Shown here: positions 11,031 to 23,200 of the stretch, in pieces
Numbering within the stretch: position 1 is the stretch's first letter
How the letters are laid out: every line of letters begins with the position of its first letter
Assembly (NCBI GenBank): GCA_018398585.1
Contig: JAGTTD010000013.1
Coordinates: forward strand, 6,854,492 to 6,918,491
Direction: 5' to 3'
DNA: 64,000 nt
Source of the DNA: Simmondsia chinensis
Lineage: Eukaryota > Streptophyta > Magnoliopsida > Caryophyllales > Simmondsiaceae
Program-made: the position numbers and the translations under genes
Notes under the pieces: generated by a model
Database searches by the model: none
Told to the model about the DNA's origin: nothing
The model's input: the letters and a program-made list of their open reading frames with translations, nothing else

Positions 11031-11699
11031 TGATGACTATAAAAGTGACCACCCGGCGGTACAGGGTGCAGGAGCCACCACCGCCTCCCAGCATACCCGC
11101 CACCAGGCGGTAGAGGGCCCAGGAGCCACCACCGCCTCCCAGCATAATCCCCACCAGGCGGCACAGGGCCCAGGAGCCACTACCGCCTCCCAGCATATCC
11201 GCCACCAGGCTGTACAGGGCCCAGGAGCCACTACCGCCTCCCAGCATACCCGCCACCAGGCGTTATAGGGCCCAGGAGCCACTACCGCCTCCCAGCATAA
11301 CCGCCACCAAGCTGCACAGGGCCCAGGAGCCACTACCGCCTCCCAGCACACCCGTCACCAGGCGTTACCGGGCCTAGGAGCCACTACCGCCTCCCAGCAC
11401 ACCCGCCACCAGGCTGTACAGGGCCCAGGGGTCGCTACCGCCTCCCAACATGACTACCTCCAGGTGGTACAGGGCCCAAGGGACCAGTATTGCCTCCTTA
11501 AACACCCCCACCTAAGTAACCTCACGCCTAGAAGTCACCAATGCCCCCATTGGCTGAGGGGGCCAGGCGGTGCCGTAGCCCACTACTTGCTACCCAAGCA
11601 TACATTTCCCTATAAATAGGGGAAGGGACTTAACAAAGAAGGACAAGGAACTTGAGCCTCGTTCCACCCTCAAGAACCCATCCAAAAAATCCTAAAACA
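11031..11699 (+). repeat. Gypsy C 5' LTR with 51-bp tandem units
   Basis: 669 bp. About eight clear and one degenerate 51-bp GC-rich units (CCGCCTCCCAGCATACCCGC and similar) start at 11081, 11132, 11183 and so on to 11438. Because 51 is divisible by three, several frames stay open and give repetitive meaningless translations. TATA box TATAAATAGG at 11611, about 90 bp from the LTR end. The 3' LTR is shorter by 255 bp, exactly five units. Confidence 0.93.
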
Positions 11700-12017
11700 A
11701 TAGGCGCCGTCTGTGGGAAGGGCATCACCAACATTTCTCATGTCAAATACCAGTCAATCCACCACATCCGGGGGTCGTCACCTCCCCGATTACGTAACGC
11801 AAGATCAGTTCAAGCAATTTCAATGGCAGATGCACCAATTCTTTTCGCATACGCCTGCCAACACCGAGCACATCCCTGAGCCTGATCATTCCACCTTGAC
11901 ATCTCCTCGGACCAGGCTCAAGGCTTAAGCGAAGCCACGGCTTCCACACCAAGTGCTTATCTCAACTACACCAGAGGAGACTCCAGGGGAGCCCCCAAAC
12001 TAGGCGGATCCTACGTC

Positions 12018-13121
12018 GTGCCAGGTACTCATTCACCATTCTCAGCTCGGATCCTATCAGCTCCGGCGGGAAAGGTAAAAGTCCCTAATGTCGACTTGTT
12101 TAATGGAACTCAAGATCCTGAGGACCATTTGGCCAGTTTTATGGCCCGAATGTATCTACAAGATGTAGGGGAAGACGTTTGTTGTAAATGTTTTCCCACT
12201 ACCTTGAAAGGGGTCGCACAAAATTGGTTCTCCTCCCTTCCCAATTCTTCTGTGGATAGCTTTACGGACCTCTCTGAAAGGTTCGTTCGGCACTTCGTTA
12301 GCAATAAACGAAGGAGAAGGACGGCAGCACATATTCTCAAGCTACAGCAGTACGAAACCGAGACCCTCAGGAGTTACGTGAAACGGTTCACACGATCCAT
12401 GATCGACGTTGCCTCCCTGTCCGATGAAACGGCCATCACCGCCTTTATCAACGGATTGCAGAATTCCAGCTTCAAGTTCGTGTTGGCAAAGGGGCCGCCT
12501 TCCACTGTTGACGAATTATGGCGCAAGGCCAACAAATACATCCTGGCGGAAGATGTGATGCAGATAGCACCTCGGACCGAGGCCCTGTAAGCGATCTTAG
12601 GATCGAGAGGTCGACCTAGGCCGCCCCAGGGTAATGCTCGACCGTTTAAAAGGCCCAACGCACCTGCTTTCCGAACTCAGAACCAGTCGCCCGTACCTCG
12701 CCCCCTCCTAGAAGTAAAAAAGAAGGGACCACTAAAAAATTGGGACTCTATACCGTCTGATAACGGTAAGCCGGTTTGGTGTTCATACCATCAGGTCTCT
12801 ACCCATGACACGGCGGACTGCTGGGGCTTGAACTTCCGTCTTAAGGAGGCCGAACGCACTGGCCAGTGGGAGGAGTACGCAACCTTAAAGAAGATGAAAA
12901 CTGGGAAAATGCAAATCACGGGTGAGGTCATAAAAAATCCCGAAAACAAGGCGACCAAAGTCATCGCCGCCATTGCTCCCAGGGTAGTCTTCCCTTCGTC
13001 AAAAGAAGAGACGAAAACCCCAAGCGGGAAAGCGGATGCGGCCGAAGCGCACCTCAGTGTATTAGCTTCACCAGAGAGGATGCCAAGGGTGTGGACGCTC
13101 GACAAGAGGACCCCCTGGTAA
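12018..13121 (+). pseudogene. Gypsy C gag
   Basis: 12018-12590 encodes a typical retrotransposon gag domain: DLFNGTQDPEDHLASFMARM, AQNWFSSLPNSSVDSFTDLS, LKLQQYETETLRSYVKRF, DETAITAFINGLQ. Downstream, WCSYHQVSTHDTADCWGLNF (about 12778-12837) matches the CX2HX4-H-C Tat gag knuckle region that precedes protease. The original ATG may lie upstream; TAA and TAG stops separate the halves. Confidence 0.88.
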
Positions 13122-13549
13122 TCACGTCCGATATCGACGCATACACAGTATCCAGAATATTGATTGACCAAGACAGCTCCGCTGACATCCTATTCTTAGA
13201 GTGTTTCAGCCGAATGGGAATACCACTTAGCGTGTTGGCACCCGCATCATACTCTGTTGTGGGCTTTACCGGAGCCCCCGTCTTACCGCAGGGCCGAATA
13301 ACGTTGCCCACCACGTTCAGAAATGAGAGTGAACGACGAACGATCAAGATAGAATTCCTTGTTATCCGCGCCCCCTCCTCCTACAACGTGATCTCGAGGA
13401 GGCCTTCCCTGAATCGTCTAAAGGCGGTAGTGTCTACTTACCATCTTGCAATGAAGTTTGAAGAAGAAAATGGTAGTGTTATGACAATGCGAGGAGGGCG
13501 CGGAGCGCTTTCAGAGTATTACCATACCTTTTCAATCTGGCAGTCATGA
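13091..13549 (+). pseudogene. Gypsy C aspartic protease
   Basis: Retropepsin-type sequence RILIDQDSSADILFLECF at about 13150-13205, where functional elements have VLIDTGSSADIL: the DTG active site reads DQD, so the protease is dead. GFTGAPVLPQGRITLPTTF and YNVISRRPSLNRLKAV follow, matching the flap and C-terminal part of Tat proteases. Confidence 0.85.
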
Positions 13550-14605
13550 CAGCTGAGCCGACCGAACGGGACTCCCCTCCCGAAACGCTTCCTTCTCCTC
13601 CACCTTTGGAAAGGTATGAGCTGGAACCCGGATGTTATACCTATCTGGGTACTTCGCTCCCTAGGCACCTGCGTGAGGAAATTGGTGAACTCCTGAAACA
13701 GTACCGAGATGTCTTCGCCTTCACCGTCGGCGAAATGCCAGGTATACCGCCTGACATGATCACTCATCAACTTAACGTTCGGGATGACAAGACTCCTGTT
13801 AAACAGCGGCGATGCAGTTTCTGCACTGAGCGCAACGAGGTTTTAAAGTAGAAGTCAAAAAGCTATCTCAGGCCGGGTTCATACAGGAGGTACTGTACCC
13901 TGAATGGTTGGCCAACGTGGTACTAGTAAAGAAACCCAACGGAAGCTGGAGAATGTGCGTTGATTTTGCAGACCTCAACGAAGCCTGCCCAAAGGACTCT
14001 TACCCCCTGCCCAAAAGAGACAGGCTGGTGGATTCAACGGTGGGCTGCGAATTGTTTAGCTTCATGGACGCCTTTTCTGGGTACCACCAGATTCAGTTGC
14101 ACCCGACCGACGAAGAGAAAACAGCCTTCATTACGGCAGAAGGCACGTACTGTTACAAAGTGATGCCGTTCGGGCTTAAGAACGCCGGAGCCACCTATCA
14201 AAGGCTGGTCAACAAAGTCTTCGCATCCCAGATCGGACGTAATATGGAGGTCTATGTGGACGACATGATCGTTAAGTCAAAACATAAGCTAGACCATATG
14301 TCCAACCTAAGAGAAGGTTTGGAGTCCCTTCGAAAGCATCATATGAAGCTGAACCCGGAGAAATGTTCATTCGCTGTACTAGATGGAAAATTTCTGGGTT
14401 TTATTGTAAACTCCCGAGGAATTGAGGCAAACCCCAAAAAGGTGCAGGCTATACTCGACCTGAAGCCTCCTCGTAGCCCCAAAGACGTGCAAAGGCTCGC
14501 TGGATGCATGGCCTCACTCAATCGCTTCATTAGCTGGGCTGCAAAGAAGGCGCTACCGTTCTTTAAGGTACTACGAGGAAAGCAGCCCTTTCTCTGGAAT
14601 TGAGG
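13546..14605 (+). pseudogene. Gypsy C reverse transcriptase
   Basis: The RT spans a frameshift near 13849 (EVLK then VEVKKLSQAGFIQEV). Conserved blocks: KKPNGSWRMCVDFADLN, ACPKDSYPLP, FMDAFSGYHQIQL, PFGLKNAGATYQRLVN and the catalytic VYVDDMIVKS (14253-14282), then LNPEKCSFAVLDGKFLGF. Catalytic aspartates are present. A further frameshift occurs at about 14600 (LWN then EECAQAF). Confidence 0.92.
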
Positions 14606-15057
14606 AGTGCGCGCAAGCTTTCGACCAACTAAAGTAGCATTTAGCACACCTTCCGGTGATCACATCCCCTAAGCCTGGCGAAAAGCTGGGGCTCTACCTA
14701 GCCATCTCAGAGAACGCCACTAGTGCGGTCTTAATAGCCGACCTGCAAGGGCGACAACTCCCGGTATATTTTGTGAGTCAGACTCTCAAAGATCCCGAAA
14801 GGAGGTATCCCGCCATTGAGAAGACCGCCCTAGCCTTGGTCACGGCGGCACGTAAGCTGAGGCCCTACTATCAATCTCACAACGTCACGGTACTCACCAA
14901 CCTACCACTCAGAAAGCTACTTTCCAAATTAGACTGCTCAGGACGCCTGCTCAAGTGGGCATTCGAACTTTCTGAATACGATATACGCTATCAGCCCTGC
15001 AAGGCCATCAAGGCCCAGGCCCTCGCTGATTTTCTAGTAGAATGTGATTTCGAAGGT
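14606..15057 (+). pseudogene. Gypsy C RT-linked RNase H
   Basis: LGLYLAISENATSAVLIADL, PVYFVSQTLKDPERRYPAIE, LALVTAARKLRPYYQSHNV and RLLKWAFELSEYDIRYQPC are the standard gypsy RNase H. A TAG at 14636-14638 interrupts its start. Confidence 0.88.
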
Positions 15058-15084
15058 GGGCCGCCTGGATACACAGACCCCCTT

Positions 15085-15432
15085 AAGGAGGTGTCAGCTT
15101 GGAAGATGTTCGTGGATGGGTCTGTAAACTCAGAGGGCTGGGGCACGGGGATAGTGCTCATTAACCCCGAGGGAGAGTAGGTGGAATATGCCATAAGGCT
15201 ACACTTCAACGCTACCCACAACGAGACCGAGTACGAGGAGTTGCTACTGGGCATGGACTTAGCTAAGGCAGCTGGAGCCACTCACCTGGAGGTATACAGT
15301 GACTCGGAGTTAGTAGTAAACCAAGTCATGGGCAGTTACGGGGTGAAAGAGTTGCACCTGTCACAGTATCTGGAGCTGGTTTGGATCAAGGTCTCTGAAT
15401 TTCAAGGGTTCAGCATACGGGGCATTCCCTGA
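15085..15432 (+). pseudogene. Gypsy C second (acquired) RNase H
   Basis: MFVDGSVNSEGWGTGIVLIN, then HNETEYEELLLGMDLAKAAG and LEVYSDSELVVNQVMGSYG, is an archaeal/plant-type RNase H (D, E, D residues visible) in addition to the RT-linked one. Dual RNase H is known for the Tat lineage. A TAG at 15178-15180 splits it. Confidence 0.88.
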
Positions 15433-16818
15433 GAAAGCAATCAGAGCGCTGACGAGCTAAGCGGTCTGGCTAGCTCAGGCAGAAGGAACCCCGATTGGTA
15501 TGTCAAGATACGCAAATCCCATGCCAAATACGTAAATAAGCCCGTATCTTTTGACGAGATGCAAGTGCGGCGCGAAGATAACTGGATGCGTCCAATTCTT
15601 AACTTCATCCTTCGTAATGTGAAGCCTTCGGATCAAGCAGAAGCACGAAAGCTAAAAAGGCGCGCGGTACATTTCACAATCGTCGATCAGCAGCTCTACA
15701 AAAGGTCGTTCACACATCCTTTGCTGAAATGTCTAACATTGGAAGAGGGGGAGTACGTCCTAAGGGAAATCCACGAAGGAATATGCGGGATTCACATTAG
15801 AAAGCGAGCTCTAGCAGGGATGGCACTAAGGGCAGGGTACTTCTGGCCCACCATGAGAAAAGACGCCAGCGCTCTCGTGAGAAGATGTGATAAGTGCCAG
15901 AAATTAGCACCGCTCGCCCATTCTCCTGCCGCACCATTATAACCCATCGTTGACCCCATCCCTTTTGACCAGTGGGGAATGGATATTTTGGGACCTTTTC
16001 CCCTAGCCAGCGGGCAGAGAAAGTTCCTGATCGTGGCCGTAGACTACTTCAGCAAATGGGTGGAAGCCGAAGCGGTAGCCCGGATTACCGACAGGGCCAC
16101 ACGGCAGTACCTATGGAAGAACATCATCACGCGTTTCGGAATCCCTAGGGCCATCATCATCGATAACGAAACACAGTTCGCATCTCCAAGATTCCGAGCA
16201 TACTGTCAGCACATGAACATCACTCTCCATTTCACTGTCGTCGGCTACCCTCAGAGCAATGGGCAAGCTGAATCGAAAAACAAATAGATACTCAATGGGC
16301 TTCGAAAGAGGCTAGACGAAGCTAAGGGGAGATGGGTGGAAGAACTGCCCAGTGTATTATGGGCGCACCGAACGGTTTACCGCGTGGCTACAGGGGAAAA
16401 CCCATTGATGCTAACTTATGGAGCTGAAGCCGTAATCCCGGTGGAGGTAGGAGAACCCAGTTACCGCATACAGCATTATAATTACTTGCGCAATGAGGAC
16501 TACCGAAGGTGTGCTCTAGATTTAATAGACGAAGTAAGGGAGGATGCCCTCCTTCGAATTGTAGCTCAGAAACAGCGAATGTCCCAGTATTACAACAGAC
16601 GTCTGAGAGCAAGAAGCCTAGAGGTGGGAAACTTAGCCCTGCGGCGGGCAACCGCAGTGGCCCAAGGAATCGGAGCTGGCAAGGTAGCCGCAAATTGGGA
16701 AGGACCCTACCGAATTGCTCAGAAATTAGGAGAAGGGAGCTATAAGCTGGAACGTCTAGACGGTTCCCAAATACCTCGGGTATGGAACATTAAGAATCTT
16801 AAAAAGTATTACGCTTAG
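15433..16818 (+). pseudogene. Gypsy C integrase
   Basis: The H2C2 finger (HEGICGIHI ... CDKCQKLA) ends about 15915. The core has WGMDILGPFP (first Asp), IIIDNETQFA (second Asp; usual SDNGTQF) and SNGQAESKNK (Glu). The C-terminal part includes LWAHRTVYRVATGENPLMLT and NWEGPYRIAQKLGEGSYKLE, ending NIKNLKKYYA. Stops at 15430, 15940 and 16285 break the frame. Catalytic residues themselves are kept. Confidence 0.9.
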
Positions 16819-17205
16819 CCAGATGAGATATGTGGGAATAGTGGACGTATATCGGTAGTAAGTTATGTCCTAGAAAATATGGGTTGTATCCCAAGTGTAT
16901 AAATAAATAATACTTCCTTAAGAGGAGCATCAGCATTAACGATAAGAGTTCAAAAGGAATAGCAATGCAAAAAGGACAGTAAGAGATAATGTACAACAAA
17001 ATATCATTAGTTTCGTTAGGGCGTACGTACAATAAAGTAACAACCAGATTCCCATCCTTAGATGTTAATATATATAGACACCTGTGGTACTTCAAAAAAT
17101 AAGGGGGTTCCAACAAAAAGGGGTTCCCCCTCCCCCAACTTTCTCTTTACATGCTCAGAAACGAAAAAGGAGAAAGCGGGAGCAAAGTTATCCTAACAAG
17201 CAAAC
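16819..17205. other. Spacer between pol and convergent antisense gene
   Basis: AT-richer than pol. No domain is seen. It should contain 3' ends of both the pol transcript and the antisense transcript, but no clear polyadenylation motif stands out. Confidence 0.5.
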
Positions 17206-19949
17206 CTAGCTGCTGCTTGCGCCTCTACGAGAGTGGAGGATGTCCTGACGCAGCCAGTCCGCCACCTGCTGAAGGGACTCCTGGCTGAGTTGGGGGTGAC
17301 TACTGGTCAGGCGTTGTCCAAAGGTAGATAGGCTGGAAGCAAAACCCTCCCAGTAATAGGCGCTCGTAGATGAACGGAATTCTGCACCGTCCTTGAAGCG
17401 AGAAACCGCCTCGGCCGCTTCCGTACGGGCCTGCTGCACTTCGGCAAGGAGTTTCTCTGACCGCGCCTGCTAAGTGGATAACTCTTCTCGCAATCTCCGA
17501 GCCTCAGAGGCTAACGCCTCCTTCTCCCTCATCGCCACCCTAACCTGCTCCTCTCTCTCTCTCTCTCAGCTTTTTCCGCCACCTCTATCGCTGCCCTCCT
17601 CTCCTCCCGTAACTAGCGCAGCTCTCGTGTAACGGACTCATGCTCACGCAACCACCCCAAGACTAGAGCGGTAGAAAAAGAGCTGGCCTGAAAGGCAATA
17701 AGGCACGGCATGAGATTAGCACGTTAAAAAACAAAGGCTGTAGCGTATAGTTTTTACCTTAACCACCCAAGTAGCTGCCGTGTCTCGGGTTACGACGGGA
17801 GGACCTTCAGGAGAAAGAACGGGCAGAACGGCAAGCTGAATTTCATGGATGACCTGACTAGGAGAGGGACGGGCAGGACCCTCGGTTGGTGCACCCTCAT
17901 CAGCAGGGGCCTCTTCTTCCCCAGGAACCTCGCCTTGAGGCTCAGCAGGAACGCTAGCAGAATCCCTGAGGACCGACGCACCGATGTGAAAAATGGGAAG
18001 GAGGCTGTCCTCTATCTCAATATCAGGGCGTACGTCCACCGTCGTCCCCCGCAGGAACCCCTGCGACAAGGGTGAAGCCGGGGCAAGGGATCCTTCTCTC
18101 TGGAGCAAAGAGGAAGGCCCAGCCGTCTCCACAGAGGGCGGCTCTGGTGCCTCAGCCAGCATCACCCAGGATCCACTCCTCTCCTCTACCCCTTCTGAGG
18201 ATAAATCTACCTCCACACCCTCAGGCAAATTCTCAAGCGGTAGAGCCGTGGCTGGAGGGGGCTCGGCTATGGTCACCCCGGACGGGACAGCTGCGACTGC
18301 TGGCACAACGGTTGACCCCTCCTCCGTGACGACCTCGGCTATAGAAACTGCCTCAGGACAAGGGGCGACGGACGTTACACCGTCACCTTGTTGAGATATA
18401 GGAGTAGGCAGTCCTTGGCCGTTTGGACCTGGAAAGGGTCTCTTAGCAGCAGGGGACACCTGGACTATGGACGGCTCAGAAGCAACCCCAGGCGGAGGAG
18501 GCACTTCAGAACTACCCCTCAGGGCAGAAGCTTCTGCCCAAGGTTTCCTCAATCGAATAATCTTCGCAGGGGATCCTTCTCCTTCGGCAGTAGCCACCCT
18601 TTTTCCCCTTCTGACGGCTCTCTCACTCTTGTGGTCATCTTTCCCTTTCTTTTTCTTTTGCCCTCCACAGCATGATTCCGTGAGGGTCACAATATCCACA
18701 TCGGCCTCGGATCCTGAAAAAAGATAGTTGAGCAGCCAAGATAAAATTATTAAAAGGCAAACAATTAAGACAAAGCTTAACCGTCCCGAAGAAATACTCA
18801 CCACTAGCAGGACAGGCACACAAGCCTGCCCGGATCAACACCTGCTCCTGACATAATACCTCCCTGGTAGCTACATACCGCGAGCCTAAATCCCTTTGGA
18901 AATAACGAACCACCTCTTTATCTAAGGCGGACAACTCATCCTCTAAAGGGATACTACACTTATTCAATAAAGTCGAATAATGGGGAATGCCTAAGGGTCT
19001 AGGAGGTCGGACCCAAACAAACCTGTTCTGCCAAAAGTTCACCTTAGAGGGATTAAACTCCACAAACTTAATCCTGCTTTTCCCCTCGAAACTAACAACG
19101 CCCTTAGCTTGCTTAGCCCTAAATAGATAGCCGAAGCTGCTGGTGGAAGGGGTCAGGCCAGTTATATGACAGGTAAGGAGGTAGCCGTAAATATTACACA
19201 AACCATTGGGAGTGACCTGACTAGGGCACACAGAATATTGCCTAAAAACCCACTCCAAGATAGGCGGTAAGGGAAAGCGTAAGCCGGCCTCCAAAGCATC
19301 TATGCTAACGGCAAATAAGTCGGGGAAGCGAGGGTATAAAATGTTGTCACTCTCCCGGGGGCCGAGAACATCATAGCTGTTTGGGAAAAAATATTTTTCA
19401 CAAAATTTCCTCATCCCCTCTACTGTGGCCAAGGAGGATACCAGGTTTCGAAGGGGAAGGGTCGCGGCTGTGTCAGGATACTGAGCACGCACAGCCACTT
19501 CCTCAGGCGACGTCGGTGATGAGGGAGCCAGTTGGGATAACGGCTCCACCAGCATCCCTTCATCTGAAGACGCTTCTCTAGCACGGTCTGAACATTCGGG
19601 TCCCTTCTGCGCGCGTTTGGGTGCCATTTCACTAGTTCATCAAAATAGAAAAACAAAAATTAGAAGGGGTCTTACCCTGTGACAAAGAAGAAGTCTCGTT
19701 AATATTTTCCGTTGGAGGGGCGGGGACACTGGCGTCAGGAAGAGGCAACGCCACCAGAGAGCCGGGCATACATACCGACGACGAAAACCCCTGATCGTAA
19801 AGTTCCCCCACCTCCCCGGGATAAACGACAGGAACACCGGCTAAGAGGGCGGTAATGTCGGCCAAAAACTGAGAGTCCAGTACGACGTCCTCGCCTGGGT
19901 CTTCCACGAGATCCTCAAGCCCCACCGGGGGAGCTTGGGGTTCGGCCAT
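17206..19949 (-). pseudogene. Antisense Transposase_28-type gene of gypsy C, four exons
   Basis: Minus-strand gene between pol and the tandem arrays. My model: exon 1 19949-19676 (MAEPQAPPVGLEDL...), exon 2 19587-18802, exon 3 18713-17758, exon 4 17687-17206. The three introns (88, 88, 70 bp) have GT and AG ends and join in frame with phases 1, 1, 0. A 5' UTR intron is likely at 20065-19980. Exon 2 encodes YPRFPDLFAVSIDALEAGLR and PSQVTPNGLCNIYGYLL, the putative gypsy-type domain known as Transposase_28 (PF04195), of unknown function. Exon 3 is basic then Pro/Glu/Ser-rich and probably disordered. Exon 4 would be a coiled coil ending HSRRGASSS. Exon 4 has TAG stops at 17615-17613 and about 17471 and a shift in a (CT)n run, so this copy is broken only at the tail. 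Antisense extra ORFs are known in Tat elements. Confidence 0.82.
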
Positions 19950-20198
19950 AAGAACTCCAGTGGGAAGGTCCCCCGCCCCCTGACAGGAGAAAAAGAGAAA
20001 AGGGGTAAAACAATCGAGAAAAAGTTTCAAAAAATTGTGAAAAACAAGCAAACAGTACACTTTACCGTCACGAAAAGGAAAGAAGGTGAAGGGCGCAAAG
20101 AATTTTGGGGGCAAATCGCGGTAGCCGGGTCGGGGTCGAGCTGTGCAGAGAGAAAGGGCGAGAGCGAAATGTTAGGGTTTGTGGTTTAGGCGCGCGGG

Positions 20199-20212
20199 TC
20201 TTATATAGACAA
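20199..20212 (-). promoter_or_regulatory. TATA box of the antisense gene
   Basis: On the minus strand GTCTATATAAGAC lies about 250 bp before the ATG at 19949. A CT-rich leader and a 5' UTR intron separate them. This is a typical plant Pol II core promoter layout, independent of the LTRs. Confidence 0.7.
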
Positions 20213-20289
20213 GGAAAGGAAAAGAAATAAAAAGAAAGAAGGAATCATAAAGTAGCACGGACCAACGAGTCAAACCCGCGCACATACCG

Positions 20290-23200
20290 AGGCGGTAGCC
20301 CTTACCCTAAGGCGGAGACCACTATTGGCTAAGTCCCTTGAACAATGGGGGCTTAGTCCTTCTTGCCCAAGATGAAACAAAGGGCAAGGAGGGGATGGGC
20401 GATCATCCTTCACCTACCGTGAAGGACCCGCAGGCGGTTGGCTTTCACCTAAAGTGAAAGGCCTTGGTTGTCTAAGTCCCTTGAACAATGAGGGCTTAGT
20501 CCTTCTTGCCCATGATAAAACAAAGGGCAAGGAGGGGATGGGCGGTCATCCTTCACCTACGGTGAAGAACCCGTAGGCGGTTGGCTTTCACCTAAAGTGA
20601 AAGGCCTTGGTTGTCTAAGTCCCTTGAACAATAGGGGCTTAGTCCTTCTTGCCCAAGATGAAATAAAGGGCAAGGAGGGGATGGGCGGTCATCCTTCACC
20701 TACCGAGAAGGACCCGCAGGCGGTTGGCTTTCACCTAAAGTGAAAGGCCTTGGTTGTCTAAGTCCCTTGAATAATGGGGGCTTAGTCCTTCCTGCCCAAG
20801 ATGAAATAAAGGGCAAGGAGGGGATGGGCGGTCATCCTTCACCTACCGTGAAGGACCCGCAGGCGGTAGGCTTTCACCTAAAGTCAAAGGCCTTAGTTGT
20901 CTAAGTCCCTTGAACAATGGGGGCTTAGTCCTTCTAGCCCGAGATGAAATAAAGGACAAGGAGGGGATGGGCAGTCATCCTTCACCTACCGTGAAGAACC
21001 CGCAGGCGGTTGGCTTTCACCTAAAGTGAAGGCCTTGGTTGTCTAAGTCTCTTGAACAATGGGTGCTTAGTCCCTCTAGCCCAAGATAAAACAAAGGGCA
21101 AGGAGGGGATGGTCGGTCATCCTTCACCTACTGTGAAGGACCCGCGGGCTGTTGGCTTTCACCTAAAGTGAAAGGTCGTGGTTATCTAAGTCCCTTGAAC
21201 AATGGGGGCTTAGTCCTTCTTGCCCAAGATAAAACAAAGGGCAAGGATGGGACGGGCGGTCATCCTTCACCTACCGTGAACTACCCGCAGGCGGTTGGCT
21301 TTCACCTAAAGTGAAAGGTCGTGGTTGTCCAAGTCCCTAGAACAATGGAGGCTTAGTCCTTCTTGCCCAAGATAAAACAAAGGGCAAGGAGGGGATGGGC
21401 GGTCATCCTTCACCTACGGTGAAGAACCCGCAGGCGGTTGCCTTTCACCTAAAGTGAAAGACATGGTTGTCTAAGTCCCTTGAACAATGGAGGCTTAGTC
21501 CTTCTTGCCCAAGATAAAACAAAGGGCAAGGAGGGGATGGGCGGTCATCCTTCACCTACCGTGAAGGACCCGCAGGCTGTTGGGTTTCACCTAAAGTGAA
21601 AGGCCTTGGTTGTCTAAGTCTCTTGAACAATGGGGGCTTAGTCCTTCCTGCCCAAGATAAAACAAAGGGCAAGAAGGGGATGGGCGGTCATCCTTCACCT
21701 ACCGTGAAGGACCCGCAGGCGGTTGGCTTTCACCTAAAGTGAAAGGCCGTGGCTGTCTAAGTCCTTTGAACAATGGGGGCTTTGTCCTTCTTTCCCAAGA
21801 TAAAACAAAGGGCAAGGAGGGGATGGGCGGTCATCCTTCACCCACCGTGAAGAACCCGCAGGCGGTTGGCTTTCACCTAAAGTGAAAGGCTTTGGTTGTC
21901 TAAGTCCCTTGAACAGTGGGGGCTTAGTCCTTCGTGCCCAAGATAAAACAAAGGGCAAGGAGGGGATGGGCGGTCATCCTTCACCTACCGTGAAGGAACC
22001 GCAGGCGGTTGGCTTTCACCTAAAGTCAAAGGCCATGGTTGTCTAAGTCCCTTGAACAATGGGGGCATAGTCCTTCTTGCCCAAGATAAAACAAAGGCCA
22101 AGAAGGGGATGGGCGGTCATCCTTCACCTACCGTGAAGGACCCGCAGGCGGTTGGCTTTCACCACAAGTGAAAGGCCGTGGTTGTCTATGTCCCTTGAAT
22201 AATGGGGGCTTAGTCCTTCTTGCCCAAGATAAAACAAAGGGCAAGGAGGGGATGGGCGGTCATCCTTAACCTACAGTGAAGAACCCGCAGGCGGTTGGCT
22301 TTCACCTAAAGTGAAAGGCCTCGGTTGTATAAGTCCCTTGAACAATGGGGGCTTAGTCCTTCTTGCCCAAGATGAAACAAAGGGCAAGGAGGGGATGGGC
22401 GATCATCCTTCACCTACCGTGAAGGACCCGCAGGCGGTTGGCTTTCACCTAAAGTGAAAGGCCTTGGTTGTCTAAGTCCCTTGAACAAAGGGGGCTTAGT
22501 CCTTCTTGCCCAAGATAAAACAAAGGGCAAGGAGGGGATGGGCGGTCATCCTTCACCTACCGTGAAGGACCCGCAGGCGGTTGGCTTTCACCTAAAGTGA
22601 AAGGCCGTGGTTGTCTAAGTCCCTTGAACAATGGGGGCTTAGTCCTTCTTGCCCAAGATAAAACAAATGGCAAGGAGGGGATGGGCGGTCATCCTTCACC
22701 TACCGTGAAGAACCCGCAGGCGGTTGGCTTTCACCCAAAGTGAAAGGCCTTGGTTGTCTAAGTCCGTTGAACAATGGGGGCTTAGTCCTTCTTGCCCAAG
22801 ATAAAACAAAGGGCAAGGAGGGGATGGGCGGTCCTCCTTCACCTACCGTGAAGGACCCGCAGGCGGTTGGCTTTCACCTAACGTGAAAGGCCTTGGTTGT
22901 CTAAGTCCCTTGAACAATGGGGGCTTGGTCCTTCTTGCCCAAGATAAAACAAAGGGCAAGAAGGGGATGGGCGGTCATCCTTCACCTACCGTGAAGGACC
23001 CGCAGGCGGTTGGCTTTCACCTAACGTGAAAGGCCTTGGTTGTCTAAGTCCCTTGAACAATGGGGGCTTGGTCCTTCTTGCCCAAGATAAAACAAAGGGC
23101 AAGAAGGGGATGGGCGGTCATCCTTCACCTACCGTGAAGGACCCGCAGGCGGTTGGCTTTCACCTAAAGTGAAAGGCCGTGGTTGTCTATGTCCCTTGAA

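Noticed and set aside
10996..11351. Minus-strand open frames of 86-104 codons with CWEAVVAPGP repeats
   Set aside because: They are by-products of the 51-bp LTR repeat, whose length is a multiple of three; several frames stay open at once.
17845..18727. Plus-strand open frames of 76-133 codons
   Set aside because: They are shadows of the antisense gene, which has frame-consistent splicing and a recognised domain.
19632..19675. A 44-nt intron between exons 1 and 2 of the antisense gene
   Set aside because: Too short for a plant intron, and the join shifts the frame. The acceptor at 19588 gives 88 nt and keeps the frame.
20066..20114. Start of the antisense protein at 20114
   Set aside because: Splicing the 86-nt intron after this short leader puts it out of frame with the main protein; ATG 19949 needs no such assumption.
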